Origin: Colletes latitarsis
Lineage: Eukaryota > Arthropoda > Insecta > Hymenoptera > Colletidae
Direction of reading: 5' to 3'
Length of the DNA: 64,000 nt
Assembly: GCF_051014445.1 (NCBI RefSeq)
Contig: NC_135143.1
Coordinates: 3,658,001 to 3,722,000, forward strand
Shown: in pieces, positions 24,787 to 36,677 of the stretch
How positions within the stretch are numbered: position 1 is the stretch's first letter
Layout of the letters: each line of letters opens with the position of its first letter
Notes under the pieces: generated by a model
Database searches by the model: none
Told to the model about the DNA's origin: nothing
The model's input: the letters and a program-made list of their open reading frames with translations, nothing else
Made by a program: the position numbers and the translations under genes

Positions 24787-24788
24787 TA

Positions 24789-26594
24789 CAGGGTGGGGCA
24801 GTAACTATTAGCACCTCAGATATCTTGGAAACTATAAGTTTCACAGAAATGTTTGCTAAAGTAAATTGCACAGTACGAAGGGCGCTATTGGGTGGCGATA
24901 ATAGTTTTTTTGCAGGTGGAGGTACTTCCGACATTTGAAGGTCACATCCATTTTTTTAAATGGATCGGTATGTTTTTGCTTCCGTATCACGATAGAGGAT
25001 CTTAAAACGAGTTCAACGACCTATTACACAAGGTCATTGAAGGTCATAGAAAGTAGAGAAAGGCGATAATACTTACGGTTTTGGTAGTAAATGAAACATA
25101 CGTATTGTCAACAGTTGAGGAATGCGTAATGCTTACCGTTTACTTCACTGAGAATAAACACTGCTTGAAGGACACTTTAATAGTTTGCAGAGTAAGATAA
25201 ACATCATAAGATTAGTATCGATAAATCGGTCAATCCGGCACGATGTATCCGTTTGAAGAGCAGGTTGATATGCTTCTTATTTATGGTGAATGCCAACAAA
25301 ATTCTGTAAGGGCGAAAAACTTGTATGCTGAACGATATCCACATCGGTCTCAGCCTTCGCGTCAAACATTTAAAAATGTGTATGATAAACTTAGGCAAAC
25401 CGGTAGTTTAAGTGTTCGTAAAAGTGAACGCCAGAAACGAGTAATTAACGAAGAAATGGAAATCGGTGTGCTCGCTAGTGTGTCTAGAAATTCTCATATT
25501 AGTTCGCGACAAATTGAACGCGAATCTGGCATTAGTAGGAGGAGCGTACTTCGCATTTTGCACCGTCACAAATTTCATCCGTATCACGTTAGTCTTCACC
25601 AAGAATTGCATGGGAACGACTTCATGAATCGCGTTGAGTTTTGTCGATGGGCTATACGTCAGATTCAAAACAATGAGCTTTTTTTTAATACCGTCTTATT
25701 TACTGATGAAGTAACATTCACAAATCACGGGAATGTTAATTTGCATAACATGCATTTATGGGCAGCGGAAAATCCACATTGGCTGCGACAGGTTGAACAT
25801 CAAAAACAATGGTCTGTGAATGTATAGTGCGGTATCATAGGTGATCAAATTATTGGACCTTATTTTATCAATGGAAATTTGAATGGCAACGTCTATGCTA
25901 ATTTTATTAAGGATACATTGGGTCTTTTACTAGAAGAGTTACCTTTATTTACACGACAAACCATGTGGTATCAACGTGATGGATGCCCAGCACATTATTC
26001 ATCGATTGCGCGAAGGGAACTCGATGAAAAATTTCGAATCCAATATCGTGGCCAGCTCGTTCACCAGATTTAGAACACCTTTAGATTTCTTTCTGTGGGG
26101 AACACTGAAAGAGAAAGTGTACAAAGAAGTACCAACTACATCTCACGATATGCAACAGCGAATTATTGCAGCCTGTGCATCAATAAGTTCTGACGCTGTA
26201 AGACTTGCAAGTCAATCAATCGTAAAAAGAATCCAACGGTGCATTGACAGTGATGGTCATCATTTCGAACACCTACTATAAACATGTTTCATTTACTACC
26301 AAAACCGTAAATATTATCGCCTTTCTCTAGTTTCTATGACCTTCAATGACCTTGTGTAATAGGTCGTTGAACTCGTTTTAAGATCCTCTATCGTGATACG
26401 GAAGCAAAAACATACCGATCCATTTAAAAAAATGGATGTGACCTTCAAATGTCCGAAGTACCTCCACTTGCAAAAAAACTATTATCGCCACCCAATAGCG
26501 CCCTTCATACTGTGCAATTTACTTTAGCAAATATTTCTGTGAAACTTATAGTTTCGAAAATATCTATGGTGCTAATAGTTACTGCCCCACCCTG
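24789..26594 (+). mobile_element. TA-target transposon with ~310-bp inverted repeats and DD41D-like transposase
   Basis: Body of 1,806 bp between TA duplications. Ends CAGGGTGGGGCAGTAACTAT and its inverse; the inverted repeats extend about 310 bp (to about 25096, and from about 26285). They match closely, so the insertion is fairly young. It contains one transposase gene in plus orientation, now broken. The tip CAGGGTG equals that of the 13-copy family in this window. It is inserted in the Tc1-like element 24257-28874. Confidence 0.93.
25243..26281 (+). pseudogene. DD41D-like transposase (DUF4817-type HTH plus DDE domain), nearly intact pseudogene
   Basis: ATG at 25243 opens MYPFEEQVDMLLIYGECQQN, an N-terminal helix-turn-helix of the type often labelled DUF4817 in insect transposases. 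A second HTH-like part follows (SSRQIERESGISRRSVLRIL), then the catalytic region: VLFTDEVTFTNHG (first Asp), WYQRDGCPAHYS (second Asp), WPARSPDL and PLDFFLWG (third Asp). The tail SQSIVKRIQRCIDSDGHHFE ends at 26281. Lesions are few: a TGG-to-TAG stop at about 25826 in SVNVW and small frameshifts around 26040-26080. By hand count the second-to-third Asp spacing in its relative at 27242 is 41 residues, which suggests the DD41D (rosa-like) branch of Tc1/mariner. Probably about 345 residues when intact. Confidence 0.88.
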
Positions 26595-26622
26595 TATATA
26601 CTAACTAAACTAACGTATTATA

Positions 26623-27762
26623 CAGGGTGAGTCACCTAACGTTTGCACCTGAAATATCTTTGTTATTTTTAAAGATACGTCAAATGTCTTCAGGACAAAA
26701 TTGAATGGTACAATGAGCCTCACACGATGCCAAAAATATTTTTATTTCTATGTCATTTTTTTTAAAGAAATCAAGGTCATTTTCATTTTTTTAAATGGGA
26801 TCACCCTTTTTAAAACACCTACAATGATAGTCCCTTTCATTTGGAATTCAGTGGCTATAATTATTCAAGGTCACGGTCGGAGAAAATGTATAAAATTTAA
26901 AATATGAAAGCAGAATACGTTTATCGCAAGTGAGACTTGTAGTAAACATACTAAGGTCCTTCAATGTCGAATTAATTTTTGTCGATGGGGATTACATCAA
27001 AATCATTCATTTTTGTCTAATGTCTTATTTACGGACGAAACAACATTTAGTAATCATGGCTCAATTAATTTACGGAACGCCTATTATTGATCTGTTGATA
27101 ATCCGCACTGGCTTCGAGAAATTGATCACCAAAGACAATGGAGCGTAAACGTGTGGTGTGGTATTTTAAACGATAAAGTAATCGGACCATACTTCATTAC
27201 CGGAACGATGACAGGGCAAAAATATTCTCAATTTTTGCAAGATGATTTGCCAACTTGATGGCTGTCCAGCGCATTATGCACTAGTAGCAAGAGAAACATT
27301 GGATTCTAGATTTCCAAACCGATGGATTGGACGAGGTGGTACTGTTTCATGGCCAGCACGTTCGCCTGACTTAAATCCAGTGTATTTCTTTTTATGGGGT
27401 CTGCTAAAAGATATGCATCATCATAAGGAATGCAACATTCGTTCAGAGCCTGTTTATAGCAATGTATCGACGTAAATGGTCATCATTTTGAACATTTGTG
27501 AAATACAGATATTCTGCTTTCATATTTTAAATTTTACACATTTTCTCCGACCGTGACCTTGAATGACCTTGAATAATTATAGTCACTGAATTCCTAACGA
27601 AAGGTAACCTTGATTTCTTTAAAAAAAAATGACATAGAAATAAAAATATTTGTGGCATCGTGTGAGACCCATTGCACCATTCAATTTTGTCCTTAAGACA
27701 TTTGACGTATCTTTAAAAATAACAAAGATATTTCAGGTACAAACGTTAGGTGACTCACCCTG
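26623..27762 (+). mobile_element. Second TA-target transposon with long inverted repeats (CAGGGTGAGTCACC family)
   Basis: Body of 1,140 bp between TA duplications, ends CAGGGTGAGTCACCTAACG and inverse. The inverted repeats run about 275-295 bp (to about 26918, and from about 27487). The transposase between them is deleted at the N-terminus and broken. It is a different family from its neighbour at 24789 but has the same tip and target. Confidence 0.92.
26970..27475 (+). pseudogene. DD41D-like transposase fragment
   Basis: Broken frames read LFTDETTFSNHGSINLRNA (first Asp), DNPHWLREIDHQRQWSVNVW and GPYFITGTMTG. After a deletion and shift come CQLDGCPAHYALVARETLDS (second Asp), RWIGRGGTVSWPARSPDLNP and VYFFLWG. 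The residue expected to be the third Asp is Tyr. From the Asp of DGCPAHY to that position I count 41 intervening residues. The whole N-terminal DNA-binding part is missing. It is clearly a relative of the gene at 25243. Confidence 0.85.
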
Positions 27763-27768
27763 TATATA

Positions 27769-28299
27769 CAGGGTGTTCGGCTACCCCTGAGAAAAATTTT
27801 AATGGGGGATTTTAGAGGCCAAAATAAGACGAAAATCAAGAATACCAATTTGTTGATGGATTCTTCGTTAAAAAGTTATTAACATTTAAAGTTTCGCCCG
27901 TACTGAATCTTTTTCTCGAAAATGCGCAAAATTTCCGGGGTATGTCTATTCACCAAAAATGATTGTAATTGACCCCCACAACCGAAAATAATTTTTCCAG
28001 AACGATTTGAAATTTTTGTTTTTCGTCGAAAAATTTAGGCACCAAATTAGATTTTCGGTAAGGAATTTTTTTCTCGAAAGTGCGTAGGATTTTGAGGGTA
28101 TGTGTAATGACCAAAAATGATTGTAATTTACACCCGCAACCGAAAATAATTTTTCCAGAACGATTTGAAATTTTTGAATTTAATTGTTAATAACTTTTTA
28201 ACGAAGCCTCCATCAACAAATTGGTATTCTTGATATTTGTCTTATTTTGGCCTCTAGAGTCCCTCATTAAAATTTTTCAAGGGGTAGCCGAACACCCTG
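27769..28299. mobile_element. CAGGGTG-family non-autonomous transposon, copy 7 (short, core-less)
   Basis: At 531 bp this is the shortest copy. Tips CAGGGTGTTCGGCTACCCC and inverse are well matched: both carry the same ggcta variant, and the inverted repeat is about 123 bp. It lacks the core block and keeps a few interior units. It starts 6 bp after the end of the CAGGGTGAGTCACC element, separated only by TATATA. Confidence 0.92.
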
Positions 28300-28302
28300 T
28301 AT

Positions 28303-28519
28303 AGTGTTTTTTTTCTCGAACGATTAAAATCTTTGGTCTTCCAGTAACTTCGGTATTTAACAAACAATCACTTACTTTTATCCGTTTAATGATGAATTGG
28401 ATAGTCGATTTACTTCTGCCCATTATTTTTCCTATCTCAATATAACTTTTACCCTCTTGGTGTAATTTAAAAATTATTTTACGCTCTTCTAGAGTAGTCT
28501 CGGACTTCTTTTGACTCAT
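28303..28519 (-). pseudogene. Tc1-like transposase N-terminal fragment
   Basis: ATG at 28519. MSQKKSETTLEERKIIFKLH, then QEGKSYIEIGKIMGRSKSTI and GRPKILIVREKK: a helix-turn-helix plus GRP linker as in Tc1-family transposases. The reading frame is open, but CAGGGTG copy 7 cuts it off. It belongs with the C-terminal fragment at 24538-24786. Confidence 0.87.
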
Positions 28520-28874
28520 TTCTGATTATCGATGTTATTTTGACACAATTTCGAACTAGACTACTTTGTTGACGCTCACTAAACCGACTGTGAACTGTGG
28601 AAATTATTTTCGATGTGTAATGATATTCGAAACAAAAGATAATCGACTTTGCTAAGAATGGTTCGAATACTTTTGTGGATTATTATTACGTACTATGTAG
28701 AGTAAAATCAATATATTTTTGTTATTAGTTAATCAATTTTGGTATAATTTGGTATAAATAAACTTTATACATGTGTTCATTTATAGCAAAAAGTTTTTTG
28801 TAAAATTTTACATTTCAATCTGAAAATTCAACTCCCATAATCAATGAAGATACGAATACTTATGGGATTAACTG

Positions 28875-31525
28875 TAAATATCTACAATATATGTAATAAA
28901 CAGTATAGGATGATATTCCAAATGATACTGGACTTTATCAATTTGTTTAGCTACGCGTAAACTCCAGTAATTGTTTAACAGTGGCAAAAGGACGCGATCT
29001 CCGACAGCCTTGAAAGATGAACGTAACCTCGAACATCTGTTTAAGAAAAATAAAAGGAAAGAGAATCGTAAGTCACGTAATTACAGAGATCGACAGAATT
29101 TCACAGAAATGGCGAGATCTACGAACTACATCTGACGATTAATTTCTACCGAGGTAACCGGAACTCGTCCTTCTAATCCACTTTCACCTCTTAAAAATTT
29201 ATAATCCACTCTTGATCCACGTATAATTCGGACATTCCTCTCAAAGAACTTGCTCTTCCGGTGCTTACGAAGCCTCGAGTCGTTCCTTTTTTCCCTCTCG
29301 TTCGCCAACCCCTTCTGCTCCTCCCGTCTGAGCGCTTCAGTCTTCCGCGTACGGGGCATTAGAGGGTGTTCTGGGCGTGAAGGTGCCCGTCATGATTTGC
29401 CACCGGGCGCATAATCCCCGTGACAAAGGCCGACAAAGTGACGGCTGTTACTGGCCGCCACCCTCTATTCAGACCCGTAGAGATTCCGGTAGCAGGTAAA
29501 ACGTTTAAAGATTCCGGGGCTTCGAGTCTCAAAATGAATCACCACGCAAAATAAATGACTACGACAGGACTAGACTCTAGCGATGGGACTGATACGATTA
29601 AGTATTCATGATACCCAGAGACGGGTAAATTTTAGTCTCGAACATGGAATTAAAATGGTAGAATCGCTCGTAAACTAATTGTTTGCCCATCCGAATATTA
29701 GTTTAGAGAATTCGTTAATAGATTCTAATTCAGAAACGAATTTACGAATGAAATGTACAGAGAAGTTAGTTTACGAATCAGTTTAAAATTTGTATTCGTT
29801 ATTCGTTAATAAAATTTGCACGACTCCGACGATAAAATATTTAATAAGTAACCAAAATTTTTGGTTCTTGATATCAGAGATGAGCAAAATTCTCCTGCAA
29901 ATATAAATTTTGAATGTAAATTCCAAGATTTATTGTATAATTTATTATTATTTTCTATCGATACTGCAGTAAGTCTTACGAATAAATACGAAGAGTGGTA
30001 AAATTCTCTTGTATGGCAATCATTCAACGATGGTCACCTATTATTTTTTCTTTTTAGTAGAATTGACTTATGTGAAGAGAAAAAAAAATGAAGTCCTATT
30101 TGAGTAATTCAACAAGTTATGCTGTTAGCATGAAATACGTTACTATAATTTTCAACGAACATTTGTATAGTATATTTATAAATATTACCTACTTCTGTCT
30201 ACATATTAAGAACATTAATTAAATCCTATCTGATTATTCAAAAAGTACTAGTGCAAGATTGAAACATAATACAATTTTTGCTGAAGAATTTATCGGCGTT
30301 CATTATTGCCAAATTCATTTTTTTTTTATTTTTATTTTAAATTTCGGTTTCTGGTTTTTGGTAATTCATTAAATGGGATTAAATAGAAACCAATTTTCTG
30401 ACTGACATACTTTCTAGTGACCCAAGAATTAACGATGGTGTTATTTTCTTTTTCAAAAGTAACGATGGTACTTGAAACGGGAAGGTCGGTATACGTATGA
30501 ATTACTAAGCATGGAGTATCATTGATATATCTGTTTCAATCTATAAATTAGTGTCAATAAACTCTCTAGTACTATTTCTACGACAGTCGATTATTTATCT
30601 ATCATTGTGATAGAATTCTGTACCATTGGTGTAAAAACCTCCTAACGATGTTTACTAAAGATCTGTTCGAGTAATTGAAAAAGTTACATTATCAGACTGA
30701 AACACATTCCGACTCCTGAAAATGTACAGCGTTAAAAATGGCTCTAATTGTGGAAACAAATGGGAGAAGAAACAATTTGCTGAATTCTAAAGAGGATTCC
30801 CGATAGTTCAAGACGCTTTTCAAACTTTGCAATGAATTTCGAAATACGAGCCATTCATCCAGAATGAATGAGAAACGTACTGCAATCCTGTTTCGTAGAT
30901 TGAATTTCTCGAGACAATCGACTAAACTGTTCAAATTCTATACCCATGGAATGAAAATAATGTCCTGTCTTTTTAAGAAACGTTTGTACATCACCTTTCA
31001 CAGTAATCAATCTTAATACTTCCACGTTTACAATTTTCCCGCGAACCTACAAACAATGGCCGATCCAGAAGAGATTAAAATCGTGTTTGAATTAGATTAT
31101 TCAGTTATCAGTCTTAATCTACCTTTGTACACAGCAGTCAAGACACGTAATCTACAATTCTACAAAGTATCAGGTGCTATAACACGATAAGCTTGCTACG
31201 GTTCAAATTATCCGCAACCAATTCAGAAGAGTTAGAGCCGGAAATTGCAATGTGAAAGATTGAAAATGTAGCGTAAGAACATACATCACGGATACGGTAG
31301 CTATACATATACTGAGAGTTTAGTGAATGGAAAAGCTCGGGTACATTATGATTCGAGAGATCACAGACACAATCAATATTTTGCAAACAACATAATCCTT
31401 CGATTAAATTTGGATAGGTAAATGGCTTCGAAATGTGAGTCTCTCATCAACTGACGGAATGAAACTTGTTGGATCGAGTCCACGCAATAAAAGAATATAT
31501 CGTTTTACATATGTCTATTATTATA
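28875..31525. other. Non-coding stretch with a GC-rich island at about 28970-29530
   Basis: The GC-rich part has an open minus frame (29359-29126) rich in Arg/Lys/Glu with no known relative. Around 29710-29810 lies a copy of a short dispersed repeat (also near 47758 and 53250). The rest is AT-rich with nothing recognised. Confidence 0.4.
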
Positions 31526-32566
31526 CAGGGTGTTTGGCCACCCCTGGGAAAAATTTTAAACGGAGATTTTAGAGGCCAAAATAAGACGAAAATCAAAAAT
31601 ATCAATTTCTTGACTGAGGCTTCGTTAAAAAATTATTAAAAAATTAAATTAAACAATTTCAAATCATTCTGAAAAAATTATTTTTGATTCCGGGGCTCAA
31701 TTACAATCATTTTTGGTGAAACACATACTCCTGAAATCCTACCCACTTTCGCGAAAAAAATTCAAGTAGATACTGAAATTTTTAGACGAAATTAAAAAGT
31801 TTCAAATCATACTAAAAAAATTATATTTAGTTCCAGTGGTCAATTATAAGCATTTTTGGTGAATAAACATACCCTCGAAATCCTACATACTATTGAGAAA
31901 AAAATTCATTATCGAAAATCTAATGTGAGGCCAGAAATGCTTTCCTGAAATTTCATGCGAATCTTTAAAATGTCATAACTGCTGAATGGATTGGACGATT
32001 TTAATGTTTCGAAAGGCAAATGACGCGTATTTAGGTGAAGAATATGCAGAAATCGCAAAAATATTTGAAAAGATGATCTTTGACCCCGCAAAATGAGAAA
32101 AACCCCATAAAAATGGTCCAATTTTCAAACGACCATAACACCTACAATAGTGAATATATTTCAATGAAACTTTTCTCTGAAGTAGAGCCCGTGGGTACCT
32201 ACAATAAAGTATTAGACGACATTTTCGTACAATATCAACCAAATTTATTTAAAATCAAAAACGAATTTTTAAGAAAAATCGCCAAGGATGTAGGTGCCTA
32301 AATTTTTCGGCGAAAAAAAAAATTTCAAATCGTTCTGGAAAAATTATTTTTGGTTGCGGGGATCAATTACAATCATTTTTGGTGAATAGACGTACCCCCC
32401 AAATCCTGTGCATTTTCGAGAAAAAAATTCAGTACGGGCGGAACTTTAAACATTAATAACTTTTTAACGAAGCCTCCATCAACAAATTAGTATTTTTGAT
32501 TTTCGTCTTATTTTGGCCTCTAGAATCCCCCATTACAATTTTTCCCAGGGGTAGCGGAACACCCTG
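31526..32566 (-). mobile_element. CAGGGTG-family non-autonomous transposon, copy 8
   Basis: A 1,041-bp copy flanked by TA, tips CAGGGTGTTTGGCCACCCC and cggaacaccctg. The core is in reverse orientation (about 32150-32290). Interior units are present in the opposite orientation to most copies. Confidence 0.9.
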
Positions 32567-34480
32567 TATAGAATGTTTCACGTAATCGAGAAAAGTTGTA
32601 ACTAAAAAACGGTTAAAGATACAAAAAAATGTCACAACAAAATTAGACGTTATTCAGATGCACGAACTAAATGTAATTTTATTAATTTCTATAACTTGGA
32701 TGCATGTAATAAATGCAATTTTATTAATTCTTGAAATAAAACTATAATTTTGATGGCACTATTCGATCCAGTTTTTTAATTTCTATAAAATATATTCAGG
32801 AACTTATGCGCTAAACTTAATAGTTCAAGAATTACCGTAGTCTTTCGATAATGTTCGTTACTTTTTCATCGATATTATTCGCAGAGTCATCCGCATCAAT
32901 TCCTAAAACAGCATCGACTAGACGAGCACCCATGTTTTCTATAATTTGCGATCAATAATGACACAATTACAAATGAATCACCGAAAGAAGAGAAATAAAA
33001 TTTTTATATTTTCAAATTTATAACTATAAAATTATTTTAATCGCAATGCTGAGTTCCTCTAATGGTAATGATACCAAACGAGGCCATATTTGCTCTCAGG
33101 GGGAAGAATCAGAAAAGGAATACAAAATAAATTATATACTTTTTATGATATTAAGGCGAAAAATACCAATAAAAGTAAGATAAAAGTATCGGTATAATAC
33201 AAATATAAAAAATACATGATATTTTTGTTAATACTCTATTAAAACCTTGAAAGAAACTTTAAAAAATAGGAAATATAGGAAATGAAATGAAAAAATTTAC
33301 AAAGTAATGGAGACAATAGAATACAGTAGAATCTCACTGCCCTGATTATTAAATATTCGCATATAAAACTAATCAGACATCCTCGAAAACATTAAAAACG
33401 AAGTTTAAAAATGAGAAAGAAATGCATAAGGATTTTGATCACACTAAAAAGATGAGAAGTAATTAAAAATAAGTGTGTTAGAAGGCATAACGTTATTAAT
33501 AAATCAACTTTTCTATTTTAAAATTGAGCTACAAGAAGAAAATCATACAATTTATAAAAATAAACTATACATTATACTTTGACTTCTGAATAATTTCAGA
33601 ATCTGTAGTATAAACAAACGTTGAATATGGTTCTCTATTTCACTCAATCCCAGTGTCTCTCACTTTCGTCTGCAATGCAATCGGGCTTAACAGAAATAAC
33701 AGTGAACAATTCCCAAAACAATACCTCCCTCGATAACGTTCGCGTCGCGGAACCGAGTCAGTAAACATTAGCGAGGGATTATTGTATATCATTTTAAAGT
33801 TTACTAAACTATTTTGGTATACTTTTCAGATGGTATGGGATACTCAAATTACAACAAAATATTATACAGTCAAATTAGTCATAAAAACGTACAAAATTCA
33901 TCCTTTTACACATTTCCTACATTTCTGATAGTTTACGATGTATTCGAGTAAATACGTTTTATTGTCTCTACATATATTAAAGATAGATTTCAATCCTTCA
34001 ACATGGACGATGGTAGATAAAAAAAGATATGGTTCCAATATTTTTGATTACTCTGCCACTGTGCCTTTCATCAAAATTGACGATTGACACTTTGTTATGT
34101 CCAATGAGTCTATATTATTCTAGCAACTCATCTAATGACTAGATCCGAAAATCGACGTTCAGTGAGTTGTTGCTCCGTGTTATGAAACTCAGAGGCAAGG
34201 ATCACAAAAGCAAGGAAGCTACCCCTAGGCTGCTCCTTACCAGGAGCCACGTCCCGGAATTATTAATCCTCTCAATACTTTCCATATCACCGAGAATGGA
34301 TCCTGAAACGTTCCATCTTGACTTCAAGTATTGTTCACCGTTGCTAAGTTGGTAATCGGAAAGAATACGGATACAATTGGTCGAAACAAAGTAAGTCAGC
34401 CATTCGAACACAAACATAGAATAGCATCACACGCATTTTCGTTACATAAATAGGTGAAATCTGTAGCGTCGTGCGATAAA
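32567..34480. other. AT-rich stretch, nothing recognised
   Basis: AT-rich sequence with a small GC-richer patch at about 33710-33770. No gene or transposon end was recognised. Confidence 0.45.
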
Positions 34481-35527
34481 GAAAAGAAACAGACGCGTAT
34501 AGTGGGGAATAGGTGAAACGAGCAGCTTATTCCCCTGACCCTTGCGCCGTCCTGACTGCGAACTTACCAGCAGTGAACAGTATAAATGGCATATAAGAAC
34601 ATTTTCTCTCGGGTCTTTTCATTCCAGTTAAGTCTATAATTTAAGAACCAGGTCTACGACCCGGGGAAATCAAAGTTTAACATGAAATCTCGTTCCAATG
34701 CAGCGGGGATACCAAAACTTTTCCCGTCATCGAGGGTTAATTAAATACGCGTCTGCGCTTCGGAACCTGAAAATCGCGACGGCTCAATAGAAACGCAAGC
34801 AAATGACATTAAAGCTTTCTCTTGGGACCGTGTTCGGCAACGACGACGAAGATCTAAGGACGGCTGACAATTGCAGTCAATCTCTGCGTAGAGCTAGCTA
34901 ACAGGTCCCTGGCGGGTAAAAGCGTTTGTCGAGAGTTGCGGCGTAAGATCGTTAAGCCGCGGTAAGCTCGAAAGCACGCTACATCCAAGAACGCGTCGTC
35001 GTCATCGCCGTTGGCCGACCGGTGGAAACCCCCGAAGAAGCGGCGACGGTTTCTGTGCGCAAACGCGGTTATGGTAATGCGAGGTTTGCGGTGCGTGTTA
35101 GCCGCCTGCGTGAGCGGCCCTCGTAATGGTAACGAGACGGTCTCTCACCATCATCATCAACATCCGGACGACGAAACACGATGCGAACGATCAACGACTG
35201 TTGCGGGTTCCGAGACCGCGGCCTCAAAGGTGCCGACCGCGATCCACTCGCTGGCTATTTTTAACTTGTTTTCGCGTCCACCCGTGAGTACCGAGGCACA
35301 CCGGTGCCTCATTCGATGGAATGCCACGCACCACCGGCCACCGGAGCACCCGCGAAACGAATCGACCTTCTGGAAAAAAAGAGGTCGCTAGGCTCGAGAC
35401 GTCGGGGATGCGCCGCCCCGGGGAACAAAGAGGAACGGCTAACGAGGAGACGTCGCGCTTTCTCCGATTCACCATTTGGCGGGACGTGGTCCCCATCGAC
35501 CTGTGACCGGGGACTTAACCTCCTTAA
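34481..35527. other. GC-rich, CpG-rich island
   Basis: About 1 kb of GC-rich sequence. A TATAAATGG at about 34580 is followed by a roughly 60-bp segment that resembles 17805-17885, which suggests a shared promoter or LTR-like element. A plus-strand open frame (35011-35391, no ATG at its start, with a His-rich patch) has no known relative and may be chance. Confidence 0.4.
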
Positions 35528-35766
35528 CACTTCGACTGCCACGTCACCCATATACGGGTGACAGGATTTACCATTATAATACTAGAAAAATTCATTCTCA
35601 AATTGAGACGTTGAGGGAAATAAATTTGGAATTTTATTCGTGAATTTTAACAAGAATTCGAAAATAAGTACCAAAACAAATTTTAGGTTAAATAGTTTAC
35701 AATGGTCTAAAATCAAAATTTTACTTTTGCAGAATATTATACGGGTTTGATTTGGCAATGAACGTG
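35528..35766. mobile_element. Small TTAA-target element (piggyBac-like MITE)
   Basis: A 239-bp segment exactly flanked by TTAA (35524-35527 and 35767-35770). The ends are imperfect inverted repeats: CACTTCGACTGCCACGTC against CACGTTCATTGCCAAATC. TTAA duplications are the hallmark of the piggyBac superfamily. No coding capacity. Confidence 0.65.
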
Positions 35767-35768
35767 TT

Positions 35769-36677
35769 AAGGGGGGAAATCAATGTGACGGCTGAAAATA
35801 GAAGCAATTTTCAAGAATTTTTTGGAAGTAACTTTCACACTATTTCTCAGAAATGTTGAATGTTTTCGAAAGTACATTTCTTGAACTATTTGTTGCAAAA
35901 ATTTCTTATAAAAATATTAAGTATTATAGACATAGTAAGCACCGGCGTGAGTGGCATCCAAAAATTTATTAGAAACGGGCGGACGTGTAATTTTTCACTG
36001 CAAATTCTAAGACAAGAAATCATGCAATTTTCTTAAACTATAAGACAGTATCTTCAATTACACGTACGGATTTATCAAAATAATAATTTATTATAAAACG
36101 GTGGAACTTGGAAGAAAAGATCTAAAAAATCTATGAAAAAGTCAATATTTCTTTCAACACTGCATAAGAACTAATTATTCGATCGAAAATTCCGTAAGTG
36201 CAACTGAAGAGAATAGTATTAGGAATCACCAAACAAAATTTTGAGTAAATCAGATGTAAATTGACTGACAATGAGTTATTGAGTTGCTCAGTTTGAAAAA
36301 GTTGGTTTTGAGATAAACGCGTTTAAAGTTTCATTCGCTTGATACAAACACTACTCATTCACACCACTTATTGCTCTAGACTAAATACTCTTAGTCCACA
36401 TTATTATCTCGATCCACATACTTCCCATTCATATAAAAACTTAACCACAGCGGAAATAATAAAAGAGTTTCAAATGAATGTCCCGAAGTAAACAGCAGTT
36501 AGTTTCGAGTGTTACGCATATTACATTTTTTACAACTACTAAAACTTCTGTAACTTTGTCATTTTAGCAAATTTTACTTTAATATTTTAGAAGGTCATTC
36601 TTAAAATCTCAAACATTAAGAGGAGCTAAATAAAAATTTCGATTTTTTCAATTCGTCACAGTGGTTTTCTCCCTTAA
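35769..36677. mobile_element. Possible deleted Mutator-like (MULE) element
   Basis: The left end TTAAGGGGGGAAATCAATG and the inverted right end TTAAGGGAGAAAACCACTG resemble the right end of the Mutator-like remnant at 38811 (TTAAGGAGGCAGAACACTG). Length about 0.9 kb. Its inner 35850-36313 recurs at 60052-60450. No coding content and no clear target duplication, so the boundaries are tentative. Confidence 0.4.
35850..36313. repeat. Dispersed repeat, copy A (second copy at 60052-60450)
   Basis: About 400-460 bp shared with 60052-60450 in the same orientation with high identity (for example aattattcgatcgaaaattc and gagaatagtatta). It has internal deletions relative to the other copy. It is probably the interior of a transposon. 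Confidence 0.8.

Larger units (their letters stand above)
24257..28874 (-). mobile_element. Tc1-like element with IR/DR ends, gutted and hosting three other transposons
   Basis: Outer ends CAGTTAGTCCCATAAGTATT (24257) and the inverted match at 28874 (CAGTTAATCCC...). Inside each end, about 200 bp in, a second related repeat CCACAAAAGTATTCGTACC (24459; inverted at 28660-28678) gives the nested inverted/direct repeat layout known from some Tc1-type elements. The transposase, on the minus strand, survives only as an N-terminal piece (28519-28303) and a C-terminal piece (24786-24538). Three younger transposons occupy 24789-26594, 26623-27762 and 27769-28299. Without them the host element is about 1.1 kb. 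The middle, including most of the catalytic domain, is gone. Confidence 0.85.

Noticed and set aside
35011..35391. 126-residue open frame with His-rich patch in a GC-rich island
   Set aside because: No ATG at its start, no known relatives, and overlapping frames on both strands are expected in GC-rich DNA.
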